Of a stretch of DNA of 64,000 nucleotides, positions 17,282 to 25,801 are shown in pieces. Position 1 is the stretch's first letter. Every line of letters begins with the position of its first letter. The notes beneath the pieces were generated by a model that did no database searches, was not told the origin of the DNA, and was given only the letters and a program-made list of their open reading frames with translations. The stretch comes from Luteitalea pratensis (GTDB lineage: Bacteria; Acidobacteriota; Vicinamibacteria; Vicinamibacterales; Vicinamibacteraceae), in contig NZ_CP015136.1 in NCBI RefSeq assembly GCF_001618865.1, positions 5,863,001 through 5,927,000 on the forward strand, written 5' to 3'. A program made the position numbers and the translations under genes.

Positions 17282-18324
17282 CCTGCGTCGCTCCGCCGTC
17301 CGAGTGTGCCGTCTTGCCGCATGCGTGCGACGACCTGCTGCCAGCCCTGCGTCAGGCCGTACTGCGGCGCGAATCCAAGGGCGCCGCACAGGTGCCTGCC
17401 ATCCACGGCGATGTCCTCGAGCAGCTTGTCGAGCATCGCCCGCGTGACGGGCGGCGTGCGCCGAGCGACTCCGGCGAGCGCTTCGATCGCGGTCGCGCCA
17501 ACCGTCGCGATGGCAACGGGAACGCGGAGGCGCGGCGGGCGTCGGTCCACGGCGCGGGCAATCGCGACCACGATGTCGCGGACCTGGTGTACCTGCCCGT
17601 CGGTCACGTTGAAGACGTTGCCGGGAGCTGCTGGATGGGTGGCGGCCAGGACCAGCGCGCGCGCGACGTCGGATTCATGCACGAGCGTCCGCCGATTCCG
17701 CCCTGCGCCGACGGGGACGTACCAGCCGCTCGCGATGGACTGCACGAGCCGTCGGTAGTTGCCCTTGACATGTGCGCCGTAGACGGCCGCGAGCCGGAGG
17801 ACCACCCCCGAGCTGCCGCCAGACACGGTCGCGCCGAGCGCATGGCGTTCTCCCGCGAGCTTCGTGACGGCATACGGGGTGTCTGGAGCACAAGGTGACG
17901 TTTCGGTCCGCGCCGGTGTGCCCGGTTCGGTGCGCCCGTACACGGCAATCGTGCTCGTGTACACGAGGCGGCGAACACCCGCGGCTTCGCAGGCGCGCAC
18001 GAGGTTCGCGGTGCCTTCGTCGTTGACGCGTCGGTATGCGTCGGCCAGGGAGGGAGGCGGATTGGCGATGTGAAGCAGGCCCGCCAGGTGGATCACGATG
18101 TCGATCCCGTCCAGCGCGGGATGAAGCGTGTCCAACATGGTGAGGTCACCGACCCGCGGTTCGATGCCGTGCGCGGATGTCGGAGTGCGTTGAAGGGTGC
18201 GAAGTATCGCGCCGGCGGCGACCAGCGCCGCGACCACTTCGGGGCCGAGAGCGCCGGTCGCTCCCGTCACGAGTACCCGGCGGCCAGACAGCGGCGCGCC
18301 CCCTTCAGCGAGTCCTTGCTGCAC
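17278..18324 (-). CDS. SDR reductase/epimerase, WbpV-like (UDP-D-QuiNAc/FucNAc synthesis)
   Basis: Start set at GTG 18,324 because GGAGG lies 8 bases upstream; earlier GTGs at 18,330 and 18,339 overlap that site or precede it. The 348-residue extended SDR has TGATGALGPEVV, VYTSTIAVYG and PYAVTKLAGE (complete YxxxK). The context (WbpL-like and WbpM-like genes directly downstream) points to the C4 reductase WbpV/WreQ that turns UDP-4-keto-6-deoxy-GlcNAc into UDP-D-QuiNAc or its C4 epimer. Cytoplasmic. Sugar identity is inferred from synteny, not from the sequence itself. Confidence 0.78.
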   Translation of the reverse strand: MQQGLAEGGAPLSGRRVLVTGATGALGPEVVAALVAAGAILRTLQRTPTSAHGIEPRVGDLTMLDTLHPALDGIDIVIHLAGLLHIANPPPSLADAYRRVNDEGTANLVRACEAAGVRRLVYTSTIAVYGRTEPGTPARTETSPCAPDTPYAVTKLAGERHALGATVSGGSSGVVLRLAAVYGAHVKGNYRRLVQSIASGWYVPVGAGRNRRTLVHESDVARALVLAATHPAAPGNVFNVTDGQVHQVRDIVVAIARAVDRRPPRLRVPVAIATVGATAIEALAGVARRTPPVTRAMLDKLLEDIAVDGRHLCGALGFAPQYGLTQGWQQVVARMRQDGTLGRRSDAG

Positions 18325-18353
18325 GCTCACGACCTCCACGGTCCGAAGCGACG

Positions 18354-20315
18354 TCACCGGCCATGCCGCCGCGGCATGAACGCCCACTGCCCCGAGGCGA
18401 GCTTCCCAAGCTCGGCCGTACAGTCGGTCACGACAGGAGGTGCCGTTCCCAGCGGTTCGCCTACCGCGAAATGCCATCGGATCGGGCGAGAGTCGTAGTA
18501 CCGCACGCCGTTGTAGAACAGCACCTGCTTCAGTTGCTGCACCTGGAAGTCGACCGCTTCGCGCCGCTCCACGGGGACTTCTCCTACCGAAATGCCAACG
18601 GCGCGACATCCGAGGTACGGAACCGGCGTGAGGGCCCACGCGTGATCCACCTTGAGTCCCGCCGCTTGCACCGACGGATACGTCGCGCTGTCGTACCCGA
18701 TTCCACTGGGGTCGCGGGCGACCCAGAATCGCAAGCCCCCGAAACCCAGTTGCAGTACGAGGTAGACGACCGCGAACGCCGCTGTGGCCCACTCGCGATG
18801 CACCGGCGTGGGGCTATCCGCGCCTGTCTTCCTGACGGCGCGGGCAAGGCCGAGGCAGAGCACGAGGAACAGGTAGGGCGAGAGATATGACAGCGCCTTG
18901 CCGAACGCCCACAGCTGATTTCGCGACACCAGGTGCAGCAGGAAGGCGGTACCGACGGCGACGATCGTCGTCAGATATGCAGTCGCGGGATTGCGGAGCA
19001 CCTGCCCGAGCAGGCCTCGGGCGAGAGAGAGGTACGAGCCGGCCGAGAGCGTCGCGGCTGCGAGTATCCAGCCCCAGCGGACGAGCCGGGGTGTCGCGTA
19101 AATGGGCGTCACAAAGAACAAACCCTGCAATGCGAGAGAAAGATTGAGAACCGTGCTGGGCCACTCCAGTCGCCCGGTCGCGGCACCATGAATCCCCCGC
19201 CAATAGTTGTCGAAGTACCGCCACCACTCCGGTGCCTGCGCATTCTGGAAGGCGAGCTGGGTCTGCAGCAGGCCGATGGTCGCTTCCCAGTTCGGCAAGG
19301 ACGACAGCAGTACCGTGATCACCGGCAGCAGCGCGAGGCTGGCCGCCGCCGCCACTCCGGGCATACGGCGGGCTACCACGAACCACGCGACGCTGGCTGC
19401 TCCCAGGAACGCGGCGTGCAGCACGGCGCTCTCGGGATAGAACAGGAACATGCCCGAGCTGAGGGTCGCCGTGACCACGTACTCCCCGACGGCGGACGTG
19501 CGCCCTGCCCCGGGGGCACCGAGACATCGCAGGAGCCGCAGGTACGCAAACACGGTGGCGACCGATAGCGACAGGGACGCCATCTGCGACCACGCATTCA
19601 GGTCGAAGACGTACTGCCCCCAGAAGCCGAACACGAACGCGAGTGCGGGGGCCACGACCAGCGCACGTCCCGGCGCCGTGACGCCGTGGACGTCGAGCAG
19701 TTCCCGCCACGCGAAGGCGACCGCCGGGAAGGCCAGCGCCCACAGCGCTGTGACGTAGAGGAACGCAAGCAGGTGCAGATTACCCGTCCCCCCGGGCATC
19801 ACCAGGGCAGCGGTCAAGGCAACTGCTGGTCGCAGGTTGATCCACTTCACCCCATAGGCGAGCACGTCGCGGTCGAGGAAGTTGGTGGGGGCCATGTGCT
19901 GATATTCACTAGCCGGATTGGCCCAGACCGCGAGTGTCTGGTTGATGTAGTTGAACTGGTCCCAGTGGTTGCCGCGAAAGACGTAGTACTGAGGTCCGGA
20001 GAGGGCCGCTGGCAGCGCAAGGACCAGGAACACCGCGACCAACACGAGCAGGTGTCCCCAGACCTGCCGCGACAGGCGTGCGCGGATCAGGAGCACTGCG
20101 CACATGACCGCCACGACCCCCAGTGCGCCCCGGATCACGTGTACGGGCAGGTTGAGCCCGAAGTAAAGGGCGTTGGCGCCGAGCCCCACGAGACACAGGC
20201 CGAGGGGCGCGGCGAGCCAGTCGTGCTCCTGTGCCCCGCAGGTCAGCAGGAGGACGCGGCCCAAGACCCAGAACAGCCCGAGCAGGGTAAGGACCACGGA
20301 CACTTCGAGGATCAC
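18354..20315 (-). CDS. Large multi-spanning membrane protein, GT-C glycosyltransferase-like, unassigned
   Basis: A 653-residue protein with at least twelve predicted helices and a soluble C-terminal tail of ~110 residues. GTG start. The first large loop after helix 3 contains YVFRGNHWDQFNYINQTLAV, with an acidic/aromatic layout reminiscent of the catalytic Asp loop of GT-C enzymes (ArnT, PMT). These use polyprenyl-phosphate sugars on the periplasmic side. No family was recognised with confidence. It sits between the transaldolase fusion gene and the WbpV-like gene, and comparable large proteins are encoded at 29,903 and 39,312. A role as a late-acting sugar or modification transferase is inference. 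Confidence 0.6.
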   Translation of the reverse strand: MILEVSVVLTLLGLFWVLGRVLLLTCGAQEHDWLAAPLGLCLVGLGANALYFGLNLPVHVIRGALGVVAVMCAVLLIRARLSRQVWGHLLVLVAVFLVLALPAALSGPQYYVFRGNHWDQFNYINQTLAVWANPASEYQHMAPTNFLDRDVLAYGVKWINLRPAVALTAALVMPGGTGNLHLLAFLYVTALWALAFPAVAFAWRELLDVHGVTAPGRALVVAPALAFVFGFWGQYVFDLNAWSQMASLSLSVATVFAYLRLLRCLGAPGAGRTSAVGEYVVTATLSSGMFLFYPESAVLHAAFLGAASVAWFVVARRMPGVAAAASLALLPVITVLLSSLPNWEATIGLLQTQLAFQNAQAPEWWRYFDNYWRGIHGAATGRLEWPSTVLNLSLALQGLFFVTPIYATPRLVRWGWILAAATLSAGSYLSLARGLLGQVLRNPATAYLTTIVAVGTAFLLHLVSRNQLWAFGKALSYLSPYLFLVLCLGLARAVRKTGADSPTPVHREWATAAFAVVYLVLQLGFGGLRFWVARDPSGIGYDSATYPSVQAAGLKVDHAWALTPVPYLGCRAVGISVGEVPVERREAVDFQVQQLKQVLFYNGVRYYDSRPIRWHFAVGEPLGTAPPVVTDCTAELGKLASGQWAFMPRRHGR

Positions 20316-20328
20316 GTCGTTGTTCTCA

Positions 20329-21621
20329 TTACAGCGAGAACCCGGCCCTTACTGCATCGTCGCGAAACATCTGGACCGTCTCCAGAGAGAACTGGTCGAG
20401 GTCCTTGCCGACGAGTTCGAGCTTCTTGAGGATGTCGTTGGTGGCGGTGATGATGTCGCAACCCACGGCGTCGGCCTGGAAGATGTTCAGGAGTTCTCGC
20501 GGACTCGCCCAGAGCAGCTCGGTGTTCGGGGCCAGGCCCGTCAACTCGCGGGCGGCCGCCATCATTGGCACCGGATCGCGGCCGGTATCGGCAACACGGC
20601 CGGCAAACACCGACACGACCGTCGCGGCGCCGCCCTTGACGGCCAGGCAGACGTCCCGCACCTGGGCCAATGTCATCAGGGCCGTCACGTTGAGCTTCAC
20701 CCCGGACTTCGACAAGCGCTCGATGAGCGGCAGAGAAGACTCGGCGCGCGTGTTGGTGATCGGGATCTTCACGTACACGTGCTCGCCCCACGAGGCTATG
20801 GACGCGGCCTGGCGCTCCATCTCGTCGAACTCGTCGGAGAACACCTCCAGCGAGAGAGGCCGATCGGGGATGGCCAGGACGATGTCGCGGGAGAACGCTT
20901 CGTAGTCCGCGATGCCAGCCTTGCGCATCAGCGTCGGGTTGGTGGTGAAGCCCTTGATGCGCGGATTGCCGTACATCTCGAGCATGCCGGCACGGTCTGC
21001 GCCGTCTGCGAAGAGCTTGATGCGAAGCGCATCGGCAGAAGGCGTCGCTTCGGCACGCGTGTCGCGGCTGATCTGATCGACGATCCAGGTCACGGCTTCC
21101 TCCAGGGAATGTACGGTCAGGTCGGCCGGTGGGTCAGGCCGGGCCTCGCGATAAGAGTAGTCGATGAAGACGGTCCGGCACCCGGCGCGCCGCCCGGCGT
21201 CCACGTCCCGCCAGCGGTCTCCCACGATGAAGGACCGCCCGAGGTCGATGTGCCAGCGCGCCGCCGCATCGACCAGCAGGCCGGGGCGCGGCTTGCGGCA
21301 CGCGCAGTCGTCGGCATTGTCGTGATAGCAGGCGGCCAACGCGTCGAGCCCAACGGCCGCGGCCACCTGCCTGTTGAGGGCATCGGCCTCGGCCCTGGTC
21401 TGCGTCCCACGCGCGACGTCGGGCTGGTTCGTGACGGCAATCGCCAGGCACCCCAGCGCCCGAACCCGGTCCACGCCACGAGCGGCCGTCGCCTCGATCT
21501 CGAGTTCGTCGACCGACGAGGGCGGATACGGCCGGCCATCTCGCACGACTGCCCGGTTCAGCACACCGTCCCGATCGAAGAAGACGGCGCGACGGCCGCG
21601 GCTCAGCGGACCGACTCCCAC
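20329..21621 (-). CDS. GmhB-type HAD phosphatase fused to a transaldolase
   Basis: A single 430-residue frame joins two enzymes. Residues ~10-175 form a GmhB-like HAD phosphatase: FFDRDGVLN with nucleophile Asp16 and acid/base Asp18, a Zn site from Cys98, His100, Cys106 and Cys108, and FIVGDRWRDVDAG. Residues ~198-430 form a TalB/TalC-type transaldolase: FADGAD with Asp206, FTTNPTLM, and Schiff-base Lys285 in HVYVKIPITN. Transaldolases swap a dihydroxyacetone unit between sugar phosphates, so this half could supply sedoheptulose 7-phosphate while the other half removes phosphate from heptose bisphosphate. GTG start at 21,621 overlaps the SIS gene by 19 bases. The kinase and nucleotidyltransferase genes of the same route lie just upstream. 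Confidence 0.87.
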   Translation of the reverse strand: MGVGPLSRGRRAVFFDRDGVLNRAVVRDGRPYPPSSVDELEIEATAARGVDRVRALGCLAIAVTNQPDVARGTQTRAEADALNRQVAAAVGLDALAACYHDNADDCACRKPRPGLLVDAAARWHIDLGRSFIVGDRWRDVDAGRRAGCRTVFIDYSYREARPDPPADLTVHSLEEAVTWIVDQISRDTRAEATPSADALRIKLFADGADRAGMLEMYGNPRIKGFTTNPTLMRKAGIADYEAFSRDIVLAIPDRPLSLEVFSDEFDEMERQAASIASWGEHVYVKIPITNTRAESSLPLIERLSKSGVKLNVTALMTLAQVRDVCLAVKGGAATVVSVFAGRVADTGRDPVPMMAAARELTGLAPNTELLWASPRELLNIFQADAVGCDIITATNDILKKLELVGKDLDQFSLETVQMFRDDAVRAGFSL

Positions 21622-22199
21622 TTGGTCTCGTGCGCCTTGAGGGCCGGGTGCGAGACGAAGAGGTGCCAGACCACCGCCTGGAACGCCTCGGCATGCGGCG
21701 TGGTGTGCGTCACGTTGACGGTGGGCACGATCACGCAGGCATCGGCCGACTTCGCAGTGTAGCCGCCATCGCGCCCGACGATCCCGACGACGCGCGCGCC
21801 GGCAGCTTTCGCCGTGTCGATCGCGGCCACCAGATTCGGGCTCACGTTCCGCTCGGCATCACCGCCGCCGACCGAGAAAATCAGGACGACGTCAGCGGCC
21901 GAGATCCGGCTCGTCGTGAGCCACGACGCGAAGACGGTCGCCCAGCCTTCGTCGTTGGTGCGCGCCGTCAACTCCGACACGTTGTCGGTCGGCGCATACG
22001 TTTCGATGCCGACGATCTTGCGGAAGTCGTTCACGGCATGCGAGGCATTGGCGGCGCTACCGCCGACGCCGAGGATGAAGAGGCGTCCACCTGCGGCGCG
22101 CGCCGCCGCGAGCACGGCCACCACGGCCTCGATGGCGTCGCGGTCCAGGGCCCGGGTGATCTCGACGACTTCTTCCAGATACTGCGCTGCAAAGCTCAC
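21603..22199 (-). CDS. SIS-domain sedoheptulose-7-phosphate isomerase, GmhA-like
   Basis: A 198-residue SIS protein; GTG at 22,199 overlaps the upstream nucleotidyltransferase stop (GTGA). The sugar-phosphate site is seen in LFILGVGGSAANASHAVNDF and in VLIFSVGGGDAERNVSPNL, and a conserved THTTPHAEAFQAVVWHLF near the C-terminus provides the acidic/His pair. GmhA converts sedoheptulose 7-phosphate to D-glycero-D-manno-heptose 7-phosphate. It diverges from E. coli GmhA in the segment after residue 50 (RKIVGIETYAPTDN), a variant expected in non-LPS heptose clusters. Adjacent genes encode the matching kinase, guanylyltransferase and phosphatase. Confidence 0.8.
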   Translation of the reverse strand: MSFAAQYLEEVVEITRALDRDAIEAVVAVLAAARAAGGRLFILGVGGSAANASHAVNDFRKIVGIETYAPTDNVSELTARTNDEGWATVFASWLTTSRISAADVVLIFSVGGGDAERNVSPNLVAAIDTAKAAGARVVGIVGRDGGYTAKSADACVIVPTVNVTHTTPHAEAFQAVVWHLFVSHPALKAHETKWESVR

Positions 22200-22939
22200 G
22201 GCTGCTCCTTGGCGTGTGAGGCACCACCACCGGCGACGAGGCGGCGCATGTCCTCGAGTCCCTCGAACGATCCCACTTCGTAGAAGCGCTCGTGCACCTC
22301 GTACCCGGCCAGTTGCCCGGCTTCGGAAAGCGCCCTGTACGTATCGGCCAGATCGACGACGGTGTCGGCGGGCATGGCGGCGATGACGTCGCGCGAGACA
22401 ATGCCGAGACCGTAATCGATGTAGTGCATCGTCGGCGTCTGCATGCGCTTGTCGTAGCGAACGGTGCCGGTGCCGTCGTACTCGACGTTGCTGCGATCCC
22501 ACTGCCCGTCGTTGCGGAACACGGTCATCAGCGCGGCCCGTCCCAAGCGGCCATAGGCCTCCTGCACCGGACGCATGTCGATCGGCAAATACGAATCGCC
22601 GTACAGCACGAACACCGGGCCGTCGAGCAGTGGAAGCGCCCGACGAAGGGCGCCGCCGGTCCCGAGCAGACGCTCCCCGTCCAACGAGTAGCGGACGGCA
22701 AGCCCATACTCGGCGCCGTCGGCCACCACCTCCTGAATGCGTTCGCCCAGGTACCCCGCACAGACGATGACCTCGGTCACACCCTCGCGTCGCAGCAGCT
22801 CGAGCTGCCAGGCAATGAAGGGGCGCCCGGCCACGTCGACCAGGGCCTTCGGGATGGTCTCGGTGATCGGCCGCAGGCGGGTGGCCAGCCCTCCGGCCAG
22901 CAGCGCCACCGGCAGCATCGCGTCGTTCGCGCCCGCCAT
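22196..22939 (-). CDS. hddC: Heptose-1-phosphate nucleotidyltransferase, HddC-like
   Basis: A 247-residue nucleotidyltransferase with ALLAGGLATRLRPITETIPK (the G-x-G-x-R-x(n)-PK signature), LVDVAGRPFIAWQL, LLGTGGALRRALPLL and VLYGDSYLPID (metal-binding Asp). Size and sequence match HddC, which makes GDP-D-glycero-alpha-D-manno-heptose from the 1-phosphate and GTP; other short sugar nucleotidyltransferases look similar, so nucleotide choice is inferred from neighbours. It starts 2 bases after the GHMP kinase stop and ends within the start of the SIS gene. Cytoplasmic and soluble. Confidence 0.8.
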   Translation of the reverse strand: MAGANDAMLPVALLAGGLATRLRPITETIPKALVDVAGRPFIAWQLELLRREGVTEVIVCAGYLGERIQEVVADGAEYGLAVRYSLDGERLLGTGGALRRALPLLDGPVFVLYGDSYLPIDMRPVQEAYGRLGRAALMTVFRNDGQWDRSNVEYDGTGTVRYDKRMQTPTMHYIDYGLGIVSRDVIAAMPADTVVDLADTYRALSEAGQLAGYEVHERFYEVGSFEGLEDMRRLVAGGGASHAKEQP

Positions 22940-22941
22940 GA

Positions 22942-23925
22942 TCAGGACTGCGTCACGACGGCGGTGCCTTCGAAGTCGAAGCGGAAGCGCACCTCCTGCA
23001 GGCCCGCCTCACGCAGCGCCCGCCGCAGCCGCGCTTTGTCCTCGGCATAGAACATCAGGAACCCGCCACCGCCGGCGCCAATCAGCTTGCCCCCCACCGC
23101 GCCGTTCTCGCGCGCCAGGTCGTACCACGCGTTGATGTGCGGGTTGCTCATATTCGCGGAGCGCTTCTTCTTGTGCTCCCAGTGCACGTTCATCAACTCG
23201 CCGAAGTGGTGCAGATTCCCGGCCTCGAGCGCCTCCTTGCTCTCGCGCCCGAGCTCCTTGATGAAATGCAGGTTGGCGACCATCTCGCGGTCGTTGTCCT
23301 TGCTCTTGGTGTCCTGCTCCTGGAGGATCGCCGACGCAGATCGCGAGTAGCCGGTGAAGAACAGCAACAGGTTGTCTTCGAGTTCGTACACCGTGTCCGG
23401 CGCGACCTTCAGCGGCCAGGCCTCGACCTTGCCGTTGGGCAGGTAGCGGAAGCAGGTCAGGCCGCCGTAGGCCGCGATGTACTGGTCCTGCTTGCCGATC
23501 GGTTCGCCGAGCTTGTCGATCTCGATCTCGCAAGCCTGTTCGGCGAGCTCCTCGGGATGGACCAGGTGCTTGCGGTGCGCATGCAGGGCCTTGAGGAGCG
23601 CCGTCGTGAAGCTGCCCGACGAGCCGAGCCCGGTCCCCGCCGGAATGTCCGCCATGCTGGCGATTTCCAGAAACGGCGCCTCGACCCCCGTCATGCGCAT
23701 CGCTTCCCGTACGATCGGGTGTTGCACGTCTTCGACCCGTTCGACGCGTTCGAGCTTCGAGTACTTCACGATCAGCTCCGGCACGAACGTGCGGTGCACC
23801 GTGATGTAGACGTACTTGTCGATGGCCGCGGCGACGACAAAGCCGCTGTGCTCGCGGTAGTACGACGGCAGGTCCGTGCCGCCGCCACCGAGGGAGATGC
23901 GTAGGGGACTGCGCGTGATGATCAT
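22942..23925 (-). CDS. hddA: D-glycero-alpha-D-manno-heptose 7-phosphate kinase, HddA-like (GHMP kinase)
   Basis: A 327-residue GHMP kinase. The N-terminus IITRSPLRISLGGGGTDLP is the sugar-binding segment, PAGTGLGSSGSFTTALL the ATP-binding motif, and GKLIGAGGGGFLMFYAED the C-terminal glycine motif. It phosphorylates the anomeric hydroxyl of D-glycero-D-manno-heptose 7-phosphate to give the 1,7-bisphosphate. Together with the SIS, GmhB and HddC-like genes immediately downstream it completes the GDP-heptose route. The ATG overlaps the Gfo/Idh stop (ATGA), so both are co-translated. Assignment is firm for the family and strong for the heptose substrate. Confidence 0.88.
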   Translation of the reverse strand: MIITRSPLRISLGGGGTDLPSYYREHSGFVVAAAIDKYVYITVHRTFVPELIVKYSKLERVERVEDVQHPIVREAMRMTGVEAPFLEIASMADIPAGTGLGSSGSFTTALLKALHAHRKHLVHPEELAEQACEIEIDKLGEPIGKQDQYIAAYGGLTCFRYLPNGKVEAWPLKVAPDTVYELEDNLLLFFTGYSRSASAILQEQDTKSKDNDREMVANLHFIKELGRESKEALEAGNLHHFGELMNVHWEHKKKRSANMSNPHINAWYDLARENGAVGGKLIGAGGGGFLMFYAEDKARLRRALREAGLQEVRFRFDFEGTAVVTQS

Positions 23926-24932
23926 GACTTGACGGCGCCCAGCGGCTCACCGAGCGCGGGCGACATGGCGTACAGCGTCTCGACGATGCGCAGTGCGGCG
24001 ACGGCATCCTCGAGGCCACCGTTCACGGGCGTGCCAGTGGCGATGCAGTCGAGCACGTGCGCGAACTCGGCGTCCCAGGACGCGTCGGCGCCGGGGTACT
24101 CGTGGATCGTGGTCTCGGGTGGCCCCATCTGCGGCAACATGCGGTAGACCGACAGGCGTTCGGTCCCGTAGCTGCCCCCAAGACCCTCGATGTGCAGCTT
24201 CGCGTCGCGGGCATAGATCTCGAAGGAGAACAGGTTCTTCCACTCCGTGCAGCTGGCCTGCAGCCACGCGATCTGTCCGCCGGGCGTCCGCAGCAGAGCG
24301 AAGCCGTTGTCCTCGACCTCCCAGTTCCAGAAGTAGCGGCTCACCTGTCCCTGGACCGAGGTGAATTCGCCGGCGAACCAGCGCGCCAGGTCGATCAGGT
24401 GCACGCCCTGATCCAGCATCTCGCCGCCCCCGGAGATGGCTGGTGTGCCACGCCACTCCCTCTCCATTCCCAACCGGCCGCCCTGGCCGTACCTGCCGCG
24501 GATGAACATCAACGGACCGCACGTCCCCGACTCCCAGATCTCGCGCGCCTTCACGAACGCCGGATGGAAGCGGTGATTGAAGCCCACCTTGACGACCAGA
24601 CCGCGTGCGTGCGCCGTGGCCACGAGGGGTTCGAGTTCGACGCTGCGTCGTGCCGCCGGCTTCTCGACGATCACGTGCTTGCCAGCGTCGATCGCCGCGC
24701 CGACCAGCGCCGCCAGCGCATCGTTGGTGGCGGCCAGAGCGACGAGCTGGATGTCCGGATTGGCGATGACGTCGAGTGGCGCCGCTGCCACGACGCATCC
24801 GGGATGTTGCGCCGCCAGGCTTGCCGCGCGCTCGTGGTGCAGGTCCGCCACTGCCACCAGGCGATGCGGCGCACGGATCACGGCCGCGCGCTTGCGCCCG
24901 ATCAACCCGCACCCGACGATGCCGACGTTCAC
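23922..24932 (-). CDS. Gfo/Idh/MocA-family oxidoreductase
   Basis: A 336-residue protein from GTG 24,932, which overlaps the SDR stop (GTGA); an ATG at 24,947 adds five residues. It has NVGIVGCGLIGRKRAAV (NAD(P)-binding Rossmann motif), VIVEKPAARRSVE (the EKP catalytic-loop motif) and GGGEMLDQGVHLIDLARWF (acidic/His cluster near the substrate). This superfamily oxidises or reduces sugar hydroxyl groups, often at C3 of a nucleotide sugar, and frequently precedes a transamination step. It lies between an SDR and the heptose genes, so it may tailor the heptose or a separate sugar. The only aminotransferase in the window is at 44,129. Substrate unknown. Confidence 0.8.
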   Translation of the reverse strand: MNVGIVGCGLIGRKRAAVIRAPHRLVAVADLHHERAASLAAQHPGCVVAAAPLDVIANPDIQLVALAATNDALAALVGAAIDAGKHVIVEKPAARRSVELEPLVATAHARGLVVKVGFNHRFHPAFVKAREIWESGTCGPLMFIRGRYGQGGRLGMEREWRGTPAISGGGEMLDQGVHLIDLARWFAGEFTSVQGQVSRYFWNWEVEDNGFALLRTPGGQIAWLQASCTEWKNLFSFEIYARDAKLHIEGLGGSYGTERLSVYRMLPQMGPPETTIHEYPGADASWDAEFAHVLDCIATGTPVNGGLEDAVAALRIVETLYAMSPALGEPLGAVKS

Positions 24933-25801
24933 GAGGGAGTGCCCCATTGCTTGCCGCGATCCTCGGGCACGATGCGCCGCAGCGTGTAGATGTCCGATCC
25001 GCGAAGCTGCTCGGCCAGCTGCGGCAATTCGGCCCACGGGTCCCAGACCGCGCTGATCAAACGGCCGCTGACGCCGCGCGCCGCCGGTGACGCCAGAAAG
25101 GCGCACAACTCCGCGCCGCGGTCCAGCGGCGTGCCGCCAGAGGCCTTCTGCTTCAGCGCCTGCGCATAGAACGCCTCGCCCACCCGCTCGGCGCCGGCGT
25201 CCAGGACCTCGTCGAGCAAACGCGTGTTCAGCGCGCCAGGAGCGACGGCATTCACCGTGATGCCTGCGTCGGCCACTTCTTCGGCGAGCGTCTCGCCGAA
25301 ACGGACCAGGGCCGCCTTGGACGCCGCGTAGGCACTGAGGAACGGCATCGGCTTTGTCGCGCCACCACCGGACAGGAGCACGATGGCGCCGTGTCCCTGG
25401 GCCCGCATGTGCGGCAGGGCCGCACGGCAGCACAGCACCGCGCCGCCGAGGTTGATGGTGATGGCGTCGGACCACTCCTGCCAGTCGACGGTCTCGATCG
25501 GCCCCTTCGGCCCGTACACGCCGGCATTGCACACGAGCACGTCGAGTCCGCCGAAGGCCGACACGGCGGCCGCGACCATCGCCTCGACGTCGGCCGGACG
25601 GCTCACGTCGGCAGGCATCCACTGCACCATGTCCGGCGACGCCGCGAGAGCCTGCAGCGCCCGGCCCGACTCGTCGAGCCGTGCCGCGTTTCGCGCGCAT
25701 AGGAAGACCCGCGCGCCTTCCTGCACGTACCGGCGCGCCACGGCCTCGCCGAACCCCTGATTGGCGCCGGTCACCAGCGCGCGCACACCTTGCAGTGTCA
25801 T
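24929..25801 (-). CDS. Classical short-chain dehydrogenase/reductase
   Basis: A 290-residue classical SDR: TGANQGFGEAVARRY (TGxxxGxG cofactor motif), LVCNAGVYGPKG (NAG), and LLSGGGATKPMPFLSAYAAS followed by K (Ser-Tyr-Lys triad). A C-terminal extension of ~40 residues (from about SGRLISAVWDPWAEL) goes beyond the usual 250-residue core and may shape the substrate pocket. Cytoplasmic NAD(P)-dependent oxidoreductase. It is translationally coupled at both ends, to the dehydrogenase gene upstream and the Gfo/Idh gene downstream (4-base overlaps), so it very likely acts in the same sugar-modifying pathway; the substrate is unknown. Confidence 0.8.
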   Translation of the reverse strand: MTLQGVRALVTGANQGFGEAVARRYVQEGARVFLCARNAARLDESGRALQALAASPDMVQWMPADVSRPADVEAMVAAAVSAFGGLDVLVCNAGVYGPKGPIETVDWQEWSDAITINLGGAVLCCRAALPHMRAQGHGAIVLLSGGGATKPMPFLSAYAASKAALVRFGETLAEEVADAGITVNAVAPGALNTRLLDEVLDAGAERVGEAFYAQALKQKASGGTPLDRGAELCAFLASPAARGVSGRLISAVWDPWAELPQLAEQLRGSDIYTLRRIVPEDRGKQWGTPS

